From a virus: a DNA stretch of 42,155 bases. Under the pieces are notes generated by a model, which saw only the letters and a list, made by a program, of their open reading frames with translations, made no database searches and had not been told where the DNA came from. The position numbers and the translations under genes are program-made. The stretch spans positions 1-42,155 of the IMG/VR virus record IMGVR_UViG_3300042310_000739; one strand, 5' to 3'. Positions 1 through 9,900 of this stretch are shown one piece after another (positions within the stretch are counted from its first letter, which is position 1; the number at the start of each line of letters is the position of its first letter).

Positions 1-71
1 TAGCAGGACCGGGAGTTGAACCCGGAACCCAAGGTTATGGGCCTCGTGAGATACCGTTTCTCTATCCTGCA
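1..71 (-). tRNA. tRNA-Met (anticodon CAU), initiator-like
   Basis: The minus strand folds as a tRNA: acceptor TGCAGGA against TCCTGCT, U8 A9, D arm with the loop GG, anticodon stem CGAGG/CCTTG with loop CCCATAA, and a perfect T arm (CCGGG, TTCAACT, CCCGG) with A73 at position 1. The anticodon is CAU. Two points are odd: bases 1 and 72 are U and U, a mismatch that recalls initiator tRNAs, and position 33 is C instead of the near-universal U. Only two of the three G-C pairs expected in an initiator anticodon stem are present. It could also be an Ile tRNA with a modified CAU. Any encoded CCA lies outside the window. Confidence 0.85.
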
Positions 72-74
72 TTC

Positions 75-127
75 AAAAAGGTTGGGAGGGGAGCCGCCGC
101 AGCCCGGCTAAACGGCCCCCCTCTCCC
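75..127 (-). terminator. Rho-independent terminator after the major capsid gene
   Basis: An inverted repeat with arms at 84-96 and 113-127 (GGGAGGGGAGCCG against CGGCCCCCCTCTCCC) lies just downstream of the capsid stop codon. In the minus-strand transcript it is followed by a run of five T (75-79). It would end the late operon before the tRNA gene. Confidence 0.7.
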
Positions 128-129
128 TA

Positions 130-1125
130 TTAGAGCCCAGTCGTAAGGAGACGGGCCGAATTTGGGTTGATGAGTTTGATGGTGCGGTTCGAGCGCACAC
201 GGATCTTGTCGCCGCGGCGAGCTTCGTCGCGGTATTGATCCGTGGTGAAGAGGCCGCCTTCGCTGTCGCCATCCCAGATGATCGTGCGGCCTGCGCCGCC
301 GTTCATGAAGTCGCCGCCTTGCACATCACCGATCCAGATGTGGCTATTGCCCCAGACAGGAGCCACGGTGGCCGCGGAGGACTTGCCTTTGATAGCGGTG
401 TCGTGGCTCTTTTTAGCGACGATCACATTGGCGATACCGAAAGCGTCAGCAATGATCTGGCTGGTGATATTGGATCCGCCTTGAGTGGTATTCAAGTGGC
501 CGTAGAGGTAGGTTTGAAGCTTCTTCGAGCGCTTAATGCGATTGAAGAGGGACAAACTCATGACCATCGTGTTTGGCTCCTCACCCACGAGGGTAAGTTG
601 CTCAATGACGGCATTGATATCCGCAGGCACATCCATGAATTCAAGGTTGGCCTCAGCGTAAGTAGCGGTTCCTGTAGGCGTAGATGTAGCGACAAATTTG
701 CCATCGACGCCAGCATTGGAGCTAGGAGTCATCATGGCGGCAGCGGCCTCGACTTCATAATCCAGCATGAGTTTATTCATGCAGAATTTCGCCGTGACCA
801 TTTCGGCGTCGAAGAAGTCGCGCATTTGTTTGCGAACGACATCATCGATGCGTTTCTCGTGGCCGTATTCGACGGTCTGGTAGCTGTCCCACTCGAAGAC
901 CTCATCGGACTCGTTGTAGGTGCCGGTAGCGCCGCGCTTCTGGCTTTCGCGCTTGAGGAGTTCGCCTTTGCCGATGGTGAATTTCGGGTAGCGACCCACT
1001 TCGCGCTCGCTGCCGTAGATCGGCAGAAGCATGGAAGCGATGTAGTGTTTTTCCTGGTGGACGGCCTCCATGAGGAGAGTGCTGATGTCCTGCCGCGGAA
1101 CGGAATCTGTGGTATTGTAAGCCAT
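130..1125 (-). CDS. Major capsid protein (lambda gpE-like family)
   Basis: A 331-residue protein of the size and style of phage major capsid protein E. It opens with a short N-arm (TTDSVPRQDISTLLMEAVHQ), has a helical middle with RIDDVVRKQMRDFFDAEM, then an EANLEFMDVPADINAVIEQL region and a beta-rich C-terminal half (WGNSHIWIGDVQGGDF, then TDQYRDEARRGDKIRVRSNR). Members of this family build the icosahedral shell. Its place supports the call: it directly follows the decoration protein and the protease-scaffold gene and is the last protein gene before a terminator. The start ATG is preceded by an AT-rich leader with no obvious Shine-Dalgarno site. The assignment rests on pattern and context, not on a profile search. 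Confidence 0.88.
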   Translation of the reverse strand: MAYNTTDSVPRQDISTLLMEAVHQEKHYIASMLLPIYGSEREVGRYPKFTIGKGELLKRESQKRGATGTYNESDEVFEWDSYQTVEYGHEKRIDDVVRKQMRDFFDAEMVTAKFCMNKLMLDYEVEAAAAMMTPSSNAGVDGKFVATSTPTGTATYAEANLEFMDVPADINAVIEQLTLVGEEPNTMVMSLSLFNRIKRSKKLQTYLYGHLNTTQGGSNITSQIIADAFGIANVIVAKKSHDTAIKGKSSAATVAPVWGNSHIWIGDVQGGDFMNGGAGRTIIWDGDSEGGLFTTDQYRDEARRGDKIRVRSNRTIKLINPNSARLLTTGL

Positions 1126-1155
1126 ATTGGTTTATCTATTTAATTGTAATTTGTT

Positions 1156-1518
1156 TTAGAGCAGGATCGCGCGAATTTGGCCGCCGTTATTGCTGCCACC
1201 GGGAGCCGCTTCGATAGCGAGCGCAGTCACTTGACCAGCGCTTTTCTTGATATAAGTTCCGCCAGCTGCTTGCTCCAGCTCGTCGCCGACTGCGAGAGCC
1301 GTGGTTTGAGTGCTGCCGATGCGGACATAATGGAATCCATTAGCTTTTAGAAAGACATCGACGGTTCCACCTGCGGCAGCGCCTCGGATGACGGTGCCGA
1401 TCACGCGATCGGTAGCGCCTGCGACATCCACGCCGGTTGCGGTGAGTTTGACTGCGGTATTCTCCAAACCGGCGAGATTCACGGCGGCGGGGAGCGAAAC
1501 AACATTATTGAAGTTCAT
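1156..1518 (-). CDS. Head decoration protein
   Basis: A 120-residue beta-rich, Gly/Ala/Thr-rich protein with the look of small capsid-stabilising decoration proteins (lambda gpD-like or DUF2190-like): a short N-arm, VIGTVIRGAAAGGTVDVFLKANG, then ALAVGDELEQAAGG. Such proteins bind as trimers or monomers on the expanded shell. It lies between protease-scaffold and major capsid protein, the usual lambdoid position (protease, scaffold, D, E). No Cys, no membrane segment. The exact family is not certain. Confidence 0.75.
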   Translation of the reverse strand: MNFNNVVSLPAAVNLAGLENTAVKLTATGVDVAGATDRVIGTVIRGAAAGGTVDVFLKANGFHYVRIGSTQTTALAVGDELEQAAGGTYIKKSAGQVTALAIEAAPGGSNNGGQIRAILL

Positions 1519-1537
1519 ATATTATTATCCTTGGTAA

Positions 1538-2851
1538 TTATTTGCTTTGCTGCCGGATCCAATCTTGGTGGGCTTCCGGATTTTCTTTGTGGGCGAGCAT
1601 CACGGCTTGTGCGTGGGTCTTGCCCAATTCGGTGTGAGTTTTCACACGGCTCTCGAACTCATGGAGTTCGCCATGGCTGCCAGTGGTGGCGCGGCCCTCG
1701 GCGCTGAATGCCAGCGGGCGGGTGCCAGTTTTCACGGCGTGACGAAGAGCCTCGTTCTCGGCTTGGAGTTTCTCGCTGAACTCGGTGAGCGCAGCTTTCT
1801 CCTGGGCGAGGGTGGTGAGGTTGCCCTCGATGGTTGCGAAATAGTGTTCGATCTCGGCGTTCTCGGTCGCGGCGTCTTCGCGCTCGAAACGGGCGCTGAG
1901 TTCCTTGACTTGTTTTTGAAGCGCGGAGAGTTCGGCGGAAGATCCTGTGGAGGAGCTATCCGAACCGGCGCCAACGCCAGCGAGTTCGCCTTCGGCTGGC
2001 TCGTCTTCGCCTTGGCCTTCAGATTGCTCGGCCTCGATGGCGGCAACGACTTCGGCTTGGTAGGCTTTGATCCCAGCGGCGTCCTCTTCGGAAATTTCAC
2101 CGGCTTGAAGAAGCGCAAAAATGTCTTCGTCGGTGAGATCCATGATCTCCTCGATCGAGATATCCTCGGCCTCATTGTTTTCCGCACCGTTTTGCAGGGC
2201 GGCGATAGTCTCTTGCTGGGCAGTGACCTGCTCAGAGAGTTGGTTCAGGGCTGCGAGAACATCCTTCAAGGAGGGCTCATCCGCCACTGCGTTGGTGTTT
2301 GTGTTGGTATTTTGATCCATACGGTTTGTGGTTAGTGTGTCAACTTGCGAGGCGAGTTCCGTGGACTGCTCTGGCATCTTCGCCTCGAAGAGGCCGTTAG
2401 GATTCGCGGCGGGTTGCGCCACGAGATCCACGGAAATCAACTCCGAGCAGCGCGCCTTTTTGACGCCGCCGCTCATCTCGTCCTCGCCCATGAAGGCGGC
2501 GGAGAGGCCCACATTGCGGGGCATGCGCTCGGCCATTTCGATCGCTTGGCCGAATTGCGAGTGGCTTTTGAGAAGGTGCCAATCGCCGAGGAGTTTGCCG
2601 CCCTCGATGCGGAAATTTTCCAGATACCCCGCCACGGCATCCGCGCCGGTGCGGTGATTCCACTTCACGGGAACCGTGCCGAGCTTCTCGGCACATTCTT
2701 TAATTTGAGATAGGGTGGTGCTATCGACTTCGAGATCATGCCCGCGGGCTTTGATGCCCGAGGTGATCACCGAGACGCCGTAGATGATCCCATTGGCCGG
2801 ATCGACCTTCTGGGTAATGAAGGGAGCGAAAAATTCTTTGAGGTCTGCCAT
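1538..2851 (-). CDS. Prohead serine protease fused to scaffold
   Basis: 437 residues with two parts. Residues about 1-160 resemble prohead proteases: GVSVITSGIKARGHDLE, a candidate catalytic His66 in WNHRTG, a candidate Ser117 in NVGLSAAF, and the typical ISVDLVAQPAANPNGLF end of the protease domain. Residues about 165-437 are acidic, Gln/Glu/Ala-rich coiled coil with a low-complexity linker, as expected of an internal scaffold. Proteases of this type mature the prohead by cutting scaffold and other internal proteins. The fusion of protease and scaffold is common in phages. A small inverted repeat (GCCCC, GGAAA, GGGGC) lies immediately upstream of the ATG and could hold the ribosome-binding site. 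It precedes decoration and capsid genes in one operon. Confidence 0.82.
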   Translation of the reverse strand: MADLKEFFAPFITQKVDPANGIIYGVSVITSGIKARGHDLEVDSTTLSQIKECAEKLGTVPVKWNHRTGADAVAGYLENFRIEGGKLLGDWHLLKSHSQFGQAIEMAERMPRNVGLSAAFMGEDEMSGGVKKARCSELISVDLVAQPAANPNGLFEAKMPEQSTELASQVDTLTTNRMDQNTNTNTNAVADEPSLKDVLAALNQLSEQVTAQQETIAALQNGAENNEAEDISIEEIMDLTDEDIFALLQAGEISEEDAAGIKAYQAEVVAAIEAEQSEGQGEDEPAEGELAGVGAGSDSSSTGSSAELSALQKQVKELSARFEREDAATENAEIEHYFATIEGNLTTLAQEKAALTEFSEKLQAENEALRHAVKTGTRPLAFSAEGRATTGSHGELHEFESRVKTHTELGKTHAQAVMLAHKENPEAHQDWIRQQSK

Positions 2852-2881
2852 GCCCCTTTCCGGGGCGCGTCAACAAAAAGA

Positions 2882-3121
2882 CTATTCTTCCTCGTCTTCC
2901 TCGTCGTTTTCCTCTTCCCCGCCGCCCTCGATACAGCCCCTGATCTGATCAATCATCCCATCTACCGTGAAGGAATTGCCAAATTTGAGCGTCACAAAAC
3001 GCGTCTCGCCGCCTTCCTCCCACGAAAAGATGCCGACACCGGCATCAAAATGCTCCGCAAAGCGACCCTGCAACTGCACAACAACCTCACTTCGGTCGGA
3101 AGGCTTGCCGCGCGGCGACAT
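2882..3121 (-). CDS. Small protein with very acidic C-terminal tail
   Basis: 79 residues if started at the ATG at 3121, which leaves a 2-bp gap to the gene before it; a longer upstream extension would overlap that gene heavily. The N-terminal part is beta-rich (VVVQLQGRF, GIFSWEEGGETRFVTLKFG) and the last dozen residues are almost all Glu and Asp. No family is recognised. The acidic tail could bind basic head proteins or mimic DNA; that is inference only. Confidence 0.7.
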   Translation of the reverse strand: MSPRGKPSDRSEVVVQLQGRFAEHFDAGVGIFSWEEGGETRFVTLKFGNSFTVDGMIDQIRGCIEGGGEEENDEEDEEE

Positions 3122-3123
3122 AT

Positions 3124-3603
3124 TTAATCCTCCAAGATGATGTCTCTTTTCTTGAACGAAGCCAGGGAAGGATTCGTCGCGGAGCCATTCTCCCACTCCA
3201 CCGTGAAAACCGATTTTCCCGCATGAACGATCCTGCCGGAATTGCCTCGGCGCGACCTTACTGCCATGCCCACCGCAGGCTTGAGCACCTGGCGCTTGGC
3301 TTTCTTGGCAGGCTTGGGAGCTTTTTCTTCGGGATGCTTTCCCTTCTCGCGATACGCCACGACCTTGATCAACTCCTTGTTGAGCTTGCTCCAGATCACC
3401 ACGTCTCGCCGCTCGATCTTCTTGGAAGTGATCGCACTTTTCAAAAGAGACTGCACTTTATCTTCATGGCACTCCAAGGCCTCCGCCACATGCTCGCGCT
3501 TTTGCCACCCCTGCTTGGCATAAGTCTCCCACATGTATTTCGGATCACTCTCATGCTCCTCGACCATTTGCTGTTTGACGATGCGCTTCCAAAGATTTGC
3601 CAT
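3124..3603 (-). CDS. Putative winged-helix plus SH3/KOW-like protein
   Basis: 159 residues from the ATG at 3603, four bases after the metallophosphoesterase stop. Residues about 30-85 (REHVAEALECHEDKVQSLLK, then KKIERRDVVIWSK) look like a helix-turn-helix or winged helix that reads through to a positively charged linker rich in Lys and Pro. Residues about 115-150 (VRSRRGNSGRIVHAG, then FTVEWENGS) look like a small SH3 or KOW barrel. A nucleic-acid-binding role is plausible but not shown. Its position inside the head operon suggests a morphogenesis or packaged protein. Confidence 0.7.
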   Translation of the reverse strand: MANLWKRIVKQQMVEEHESDPKYMWETYAKQGWQKREHVAEALECHEDKVQSLLKSAITSKKIERRDVVIWSKLNKELIKVVAYREKGKHPEEKAPKPAKKAKRQVLKPAVGMAVRSRRGNSGRIVHAGKSVFTVEWENGSATNPSLASFKKRDIILED

Positions 3604-3607
3604 ATTT

Positions 3608-4606
3608 TTAAGGTTTTTTCTCCGTGCCCTTGAGCAGCATTCCCGCATAGCTCACGCCATCATTGATCGTGACATTGATCATCTGAAACGCCCCGGTCTT
3701 GCGGGAAATGAATCGAATCAGATAGCCATGCGTCCACTCGGTCGGGCGCGTATTCGCATAGAGTGGCTGCCGCTTGCAGAGACAGCCGGGATTCCACGCC
3801 GAAATGAGGCCCAGCCCTGGGATGTTTTTCGGCTTAAAGCTCGCGCGGTGCGTGTCGAAGTAACAGATATTGCCCCCCGCTTTCGCCATCGCCACCTCCG
3901 CCGCATCGCGGGCGTTCGAGATTTTGTGGACAAAATACATTTTATCCATCTTCACCCAGCCCGGCACATCGCAGTCGCCATGCGTCTTGCCCTGGTGGTA
4001 GTATTTGATACCCCGCTCGGCGAGCTTCAGAACATGCTCGGCGCAAAAAGTTCGGCGCAGCAAGTCGATGTCCTTGTGATGCGCAAGGCGTTGGGTGAGC
4101 GCCCAGCGTTCCACGCGCCACTCATGATTGCCTTCGATGTAATGAATGTCGCCGCAGTTCGAGTAGTGCGCCACGGCATCCAGTAGATCATTCGCCACAC
4201 GAACATCGTCCTCGTAGCTATCCTCCGTCTCAGCCACATAGCCGAGCGTGTGGTGTTCCGCCAAAAACCCGCCGCAATCAATAAAATCCCCGCCGATCAC
4301 AATGCGATCGGGCTGCAAAGTCTTAAGATCCCCGAGAAAAGCCGAAAAAGCCGCTGGGTCATGCTTATTCCCGTGCACATCCGAAAAAATCACTTCCACA
4401 ATGTCGCCCGCTCCCGACTTGGGCGAAGTCGGCTTCGCCTTCACGATCGGGCGAGTGCCTGTGCGTGCCCGCTCCAGCGCCCGCACCGTCTCCGCATGCG
4501 CCTTGCGCTCCGCATCGAGGTCGGCCAAAGCTTGGTCGAGCTTCGACTTATGATCCGCCGCCTGCGCTGCCTGCGCCACCGCCCCCCATTGGGTTGTTTT
4601 TTTCAT
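3608..4606 (-). CDS. Calcineurin-like metallophosphoesterase
   Basis: 332 residues. After a basic, coiled-coil N-terminal segment (1-70) the metallophosphoesterase motifs come in order: FSDVHGN (D76, H78), GGDFID (105-110), GNHEWR (159-163) and later His-containing motifs (GKTHGD, FDTHR) that would complete the two-metal centre. The family hydrolyses phosphomonoesters or phosphodiesters, including nucleic acids and cyclic nucleotides; the substrate here is unknown. The start codon overlaps the stop of the 794-aa gene (ATGA), so it is probably translated by coupling. Phage enzymes of this class are common, though one embedded in the head gene cluster is less usual. Confidence 0.88.
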   Translation of the reverse strand: MKKTTQWGAVAQAAQAADHKSKLDQALADLDAERKAHAETVRALERARTGTRPIVKAKPTSPKSGAGDIVEVIFSDVHGNKHDPAAFSAFLGDLKTLQPDRIVIGGDFIDCGGFLAEHHTLGYVAETEDSYEDDVRVANDLLDAVAHYSNCGDIHYIEGNHEWRVERWALTQRLAHHKDIDLLRRTFCAEHVLKLAERGIKYYHQGKTHGDCDVPGWVKMDKMYFVHKISNARDAAEVAMAKAGGNICYFDTHRASFKPKNIPGLGLISAWNPGCLCKRQPLYANTRPTEWTHGYLIRFISRKTGAFQMINVTINDGVSYAGMLLKGTEKKP

Positions 4607-6987
4607 TTCTTTTTAGCCTCCGTATTTCTCTGGCGGCTGGAGGCATAAGCTCCAGCGCCACCAGCAGCAACCATTGCAGGGGCGGCGAGGCTCATTTTGG
4701 CATAGCCACCCGCCACCTTGGCTTTCGTCATAGCCAATCGATCCAAATACGATTGAACATCGGCGTTTTTGGTATTCGTTGCGACATGGCGGAGAGCCTC
4801 GGACTCACTTAGGCCGCCATCATACATTTTCTGCTTCCACTCGCGGTCGAACCCTTCACGCCCACGAGCCATCGATGCATGCTCTTTTTGAATTCTCTCT
4901 GGAGATAATCCTTTTTTCATCTGGCCTGTCTTGGAATTCACACGCCCCTTGCCTTGCTGATTGATCATCTCCCCGACTTCCCAATCCCAATGATCCAGCG
5001 CGCTTTTCGGGCCTGCACGAAATCGCGCATAGTGGCTTGTCTTAAAGTCACCCCCGAGCTTTTGAGCGATCAGCCCGCCAGGATTCGCCTTGGCATGGCG
5101 AAGCACCGAACCAACAGCAGCCCCATGCACCCCTCTATTCAACGCCGACTGCGAGGCGTCGATGTAATCCGCGACCATTCTTCCACCGCGATTCGCATCC
5201 ACTCCAGGAGGCCGGACAAATTTTTGCAATCCCTTGACCTTGGAAAGACGGCTTCGCCCGCCGCGCAAAATCTCGCGAGCTTGGATTTTCGCCAAACTCA
5301 CAGAAGCAGGAAGAAGACTAGCACCAAGCGCCGCCGCCCCCAACCCAGCCGCCACGCCGACCTTTTGCTTTACTGAAAGCTTCCCATCTTCTTTCTGTTT
5401 TGCGAATTCAACTAATTTGGAAGATTTGGCAGAAAGAAATTTTAGCTTTTGAATAGCGGAATATTCAGCCCAAGCTGGACGAGTGGCTTTATAGGGATTT
5501 GGAGTCACTTGCTCTCTGGCTTTTTTCAAAAAAGCCAGCCTCTCAGCAGGCGGCATATTTCGAGATTCATTAACCGCAGCACGAAGCCGCTTCGCCTCTG
5601 TCGCCCATCTTTTGGGAGAAACTTCTCCGTAAATTTCTTTAGCAAACTTAACAGGGTTTGTAACATTCCAAAATCCCCGCTCAACCTGCGGCTTGGCTTT
5701 TTGATAAATTTTCCCGATATCCTTGCCGACAGCCATAGCATCCTGCGCATCTGCCGCAGTTTGCTTCACCGCTGCCGCAGCCTCCGGGATCGCCGTCTTG
5801 GCGGCATCAGCCACATCTTTCGCCCCCTTGGTCACATTTCTGGCGGCTCGATTTACCGCCTTGGCAACCACGGGACGCAAAAATTTTACTCCCGCCACAC
5901 CTCCCCCAATACCCACGCCAAGACCCAAGCCGAGGGCGCCCAGCTTACTAACACCCCCGCGCTTCTCTTCCTCTTGATAAGGATACGGCTGAACAGCCTG
6001 CCGCGCCAGCTCCCGCAAGCGCAGCTTGGCGGAAAGTTTTTTTTCATGCCGCTGGCGCATTTTTCTTGCAGCCCAACCAAGCCCAGGCAGAGCGGCAACC
6101 GTGGCGTATGTCGGCAGGCCAATAAATGATCCCGCAGAGCGCAATCGACCAGCCCCGAGCTTCCTCATAATCTTATAACCACGCACCGAAGCGTCGATCT
6201 CATTGTGCAGCACAGGAGCAGCCGCCAATGTCCCAGCCGCCGCAATCGCAGAAGCCGCCTTGTCGTTCTCTTTGTTTTTGTTCACGAGAGCGGACGCCAC
6301 CCCGAGCGGAGCAAGCCCAAAAGCCCCACGCAACAGGCGTTGATTTTTACCAAGATTCTGCGCGACATGCCCCGCCTCATGCGCCCGAACAAAGTCCGCC
6401 TCTTGGGCGCTGCGCACAAACGCTCCTTTCCCTTGATGCGATGGCGATGTCCAAGCCACCTGCCCTTTAGGGACAACAGCCGCTGGAACTTTCGCAGAAT
6501 CAAGGCCAACAGAATCTGGAGTGACAGGGATATAACCCTTCCTGCTTGCAAACCTATCCATCACAGCGCTTCGCCTAAACCCCGGCTCATCCCTATGTCC
6601 ATACGGAGCGCCGCTTGAATACATCCCCTGCTGCTTGCTGGCTTGCATCACGCCTAATAACCCTCCAGCAGCAATTGAGTTAGCAACAAGGCCCGCACCT
6701 CCAGCAAGAATCAAACTTTTTGCCCGATCACCTACATCATCCTTATACTTATTCGAAGCCAGCTCCCGCAAGCGCAGCTTGGCGGAAAGAACTTTTTGAT
6801 CCTCTGGCACACTTTCCTCCACGCCATTGCGAACGCCGCGCATCCGGCGGATTTTTTCGATCAGCGAGAGTTTGCGTTGCTCGATGACTTGAGGATTATA
6901 AGCCGTGGAAGTCGTATTGGCATCAATGCCATCGATGCTTTGAGAGGCAAATTGGCCTTGGTTATTACGAGGTCTTGGATCGTTCAT
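4603..6987 (-). CDS. Giant modular late protein with repeated LSAKLRLRELA motif and HEAGH
   Basis: 794 residues, no overall family recognised. It contains three copies of a short motif: LSAKLRLRELA at 67-77, the same at about 319-329, and a variant LSAKSSKLVEF further on. Each is followed within 15-35 residues by a Gly/Ala-rich hydrophobic segment that could cross a membrane. The first two motif copies are encoded by an identical 32-bp stretch (6758-6789, 6005-6036). Residues 203-207 are HEAGH, a zinc-metalloprotease-type HExxH. The C-terminal third has a mixed helical region (RFRAGPKSALDHWDWEVGEM) ending near another Gly/Ala segment. I infer an internal head or ejection protein, perhaps a polyprotein cut by the prohead protease. 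Confidence 0.85.
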   Translation of the reverse strand: MNDPRPRNNQGQFASQSIDGIDANTTSTAYNPQVIEQRKLSLIEKIRRMRGVRNGVEESVPEDQKVLSAKLRLRELASNKYKDDVGDRAKSLILAGGAGLVANSIAAGGLLGVMQASKQQGMYSSGAPYGHRDEPGFRRSAVMDRFASRKGYIPVTPDSVGLDSAKVPAAVVPKGQVAWTSPSHQGKGAFVRSAQEADFVRAHEAGHVAQNLGKNQRLLRGAFGLAPLGVASALVNKNKENDKAASAIAAAGTLAAAPVLHNEIDASVRGYKIMRKLGAGRLRSAGSFIGLPTYATVAALPGLGWAARKMRQRHEKKLSAKLRLRELARQAVQPYPYQEEEKRGGVSKLGALGLGLGVGIGGGVAGVKFLRPVVAKAVNRAARNVTKGAKDVADAAKTAIPEAAAAVKQTAADAQDAMAVGKDIGKIYQKAKPQVERGFWNVTNPVKFAKEIYGEVSPKRWATEAKRLRAAVNESRNMPPAERLAFLKKAREQVTPNPYKATRPAWAEYSAIQKLKFLSAKSSKLVEFAKQKEDGKLSVKQKVGVAAGLGAAALGASLLPASVSLAKIQAREILRGGRSRLSKVKGLQKFVRPPGVDANRGGRMVADYIDASQSALNRGVHGAAVGSVLRHAKANPGGLIAQKLGGDFKTSHYARFRAGPKSALDHWDWEVGEMINQQGKGRVNSKTGQMKKGLSPERIQKEHASMARGREGFDREWKQKMYDGGLSESEALRHVATNTKNADVQSYLDRLAMTKAKVAGGYAKMSLAAPAMVAAGGAGAYASSRQRNTEAKKK
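6005..6036 (-). repeat. LSAKLRLRELA-coding repeat (second copy in the 794-aa gene)
   Basis: Identical over 32 bp to 6758-6789 and in the same reading frame of the same protein. It sits just before a Gly-rich hydrophobic segment of the protein. Confidence 0.8.
6757..6789 (-). repeat. LSAKLRLRELA-coding repeat (copy in the 794-aa gene)
   Basis: A 32-bp stretch at 6758-6789 is identical to 6005-6036 and nearly identical to 12838-12869. All three are read in the same frame and encode SAKLRLRELA. The conservation at DNA level suggests recent copying of a short module between late genes. Confidence 0.8.
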
Positions 6988-6990
6988 AAA

Positions 6991-9900
6991 TTATGCAGCC
7001 CTAAAATTAGGATCACTTGAAATGGGCGTGGGCTGAGTTTTCTTCCACTCATCATTTGCCTCTTTTGTTGGCGTCTTCCCTTTTTGTTTTTTCTTCCAAG
7101 CAGCCGCCGCTTGAGCCTGCCGTTGCGCAGCCTGCTCATTTGCCATTTTAGTCATAGCCTCCACTTTGGCCTTCATATCCGCTGGATTTGCCGCCGTAGG
7201 CGATTTCGACTTCATTAGAAAATTCGGAACAAGCGATTTCCCCTTAGCCAAGCGATAAACGCCCAAGGCCCCCGCTCCACCGAGCACAGCAGCCCCCGCG
7301 GCTCCTGCCATCCAAAGCTTGCGCTCATTCTCAGTCTTTTCATGCCATTTCTTCTCGCGGCGCTCGCGGCGACGGCTGCCGGGCGCAAAGACTCGGGCGG
7401 AGCGGCCCCGAGGATCCCGCAAATCCCAACCAGCAGAATCCGCAGCATCATCAAATTCCCGCAGCTTCCGAGCCAGTTCCCGAATTTTTAGGCCATCGGT
7501 ATTTTTCCCTCGGGAATTTTCCGTATAAGTTTGCGTGCCACGCATAAAATCACCTGTGACGCGGCGGAAATCTTCCGTAGTTTTTTTCACTCCTTGCTTA
7601 ATCCCACCAACGACTTTTCCAAGGCCGGAATTAGGATTCCTGGATCCTTTACGCCACAGAATCGCTCCGCCCAGCGTGGCGGCACCGATTCCTACATTCG
7701 TGGCCATATTGTTGAACCAGCTTTTCTCCCACTCGCGCTTCTTGATGCGCCCGCTGGCATCGCGCTCCCTTTCCTTACCTTGAAGCACATCGCTGACATC
7801 CTTGGTGAGCCTGCCAGTTCTCTGCAACGGCACGCGCGCCCGAGCGGCATGCGCCATGGCGGAATTTACAAGCTGCGGAGAATCCGGCGCCCAATCGCCC
7901 TGAGTTCCATCAGGATTGATTTTAATCAACCGCTTGCCCGTCGCCCAAGACCACAGAGGATCTTTGTATTGCTTGGTCGTAGGATCGCGAGGCTGGTCAG
8001 CCCTCCCAAAAAGTTTCAACCCGCGAAGCTTGCGTGACAAATTATGTTTCTTTTTCCACATATCTCTCATTCTGGCGGCGGTATCGCGCTCGCCTTCGTT
8101 TTTAGATTCCTTGGCCATGCGATCCATAGCGCGCCATTTTTCCCAGACATCCTCTTTAGCAGTGCCTACATGAGGGTTGCGATCTTCGCCGGTTCCCTGC
8201 GCCCTGGATCTCGGCGGCGGGGTGTAATCCTTCGATCCCGTTCCGCTTTCAGCACGATAGCTGGAGGAGGAAGCCGAGGATCTGGACTGCTCTTGACGCC
8301 ACTTCTTGGCAGCGTCCGCGCTTCGTTTGGCGTAATCACTATCATAGCCGCCGCCAGAACGATAGGATGAACTCCCAAAGGGATTTGACCACCCCTCAGT
8401 TTTCGGGCCGCTACTACGAGGGCGATCCTGCGAGGCCTTCTTGGCACCCTCGGCAGCGTCCTGCCAAAACCTTGCCTTCTTTTGAGCGGCAATTTTTTCA
8501 GCATTCACAAATCCGCGGCCCAAGCGAAATCCTGCAACACCAGTCAAACCAATCGCCCCCAAAATGCCAACTCTCTTCAAGAAGTCGGAACGCTCACTGG
8601 ATCGCCGCGAGCGAGTCGCCTCCATAGGCTCCACATTAGGAAGCGGGGAGACTTGGAATTCTTTTTTCAAATCCTTACGCAGATTGCGAATCGAATCGAC
8701 TTGTTGCCCCTCGTCCGCCCCCATGGCGCCGCCGTAGATGCCACCGCCGAGAGCGCCGATTCCCGCCGCGCCAACGATAGGCGTCTTGCGAAGCCACATA
8801 GCAGGCCGCGAGAAAGGTTCGGTCTTTTTAGAAGCTCCGACGAGCGCCCTGGCACCGCCTTTGGTTTTGCGGAGCAAAAGCGCCCCGGCAAGCCCAGCTC
8901 CCGCCCCTACCAACGAGCCGCCGATAGCCGCCCGCTTCATAAAGGGAGCCGACTCCTCCGAGCGGGGATCGCCCACGATCTTACTGCCGAGCAACGCCCC
9001 GCCACCGACGATTCCCGCCGAAGCCAAGCCGAGCTTACCCGCCGTCTTCGCCGCGCTACGGAATGAGGCCCCCCGACGAAGCAGAGCCAGAGAACCCAAC
9101 GCAGCCCCGCTGCCGAACCCCGACAACGCAGCGCCCACATAGGGGTTTAGACCGCCTTTTTCCTTTTTCTCGAAAAATTTTATAGCGCGGAGGCGGGAAG
9201 AAAACCGCTTGCCTGTTTTTACATCATAGCCTGAAGTGATTTCAACAGCGCGCGGCTCTGGGAATATGCCTGCCTTTGCTAACTGCCTTCTTCGTATATA
9301 CCCTTTAAGCCACTCCCTCTTTTTATCTGGAGTATTAGCCTCTGCTGGCCAACCCATAGATGGGTTCCAATACCTTGTAAATTCCTTCACGCCGCGCAGC
9401 TTTGCTGACAACCCTTTAAAGCGCCGCATCCCGAGCCACGCCGCCGCCCCGAGACCGCCCACGGCGGGAATCAACTCGGCGCGCTTGCCCCCGCGATTGC
9501 GCTCGCCGTAAATATCTCGATCGTTATTCGTGAGAGCGCGGATGCCAATTACCCCCAATCCTCCCGCGCCAGCGCCGATCAAGGCACGCTTACCTCGGGA
9601 AAGGCCGCCACGGAACATTAACCCCGCCAACGCCCCTGCGCCGCCAGCGCGCAGGATATTCGCATCGCGGCGATCCAAGTCCTCATCGCGAATTTTCTTC
9701 ACGAACCGATCTCGCGCCACGCGCCCTGTGAGAGGGATGCCTGCCTCGTCATTCTGAAAATCAAATTCTTTAGGAACTTCTGCCGAGGAAAACTTCATGC
9801 TGTCAAGTTGCTCCTTAGTGATTTTCCCTTTATTAAATGCCGACCTAGCGCGAAGGTAATTGGAATATTTTTCAGGCGGAGCCGCAGCAGCCTTCTTGAT

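Noticed and set aside
235-1143. 302-codon open frame on the plus strand opposite the major capsid gene
   Set aside because: Antisense shadow produced by codon bias of a strongly supported capsid gene; its product has no recognisable domain and no start signal.
1547-2335. 262-codon plus-strand frame opposite the protease-scaffold gene
   Set aside because: Shadow of the Glu/Ala-rich scaffold coding sequence; composition is a low-complexity mirror image.
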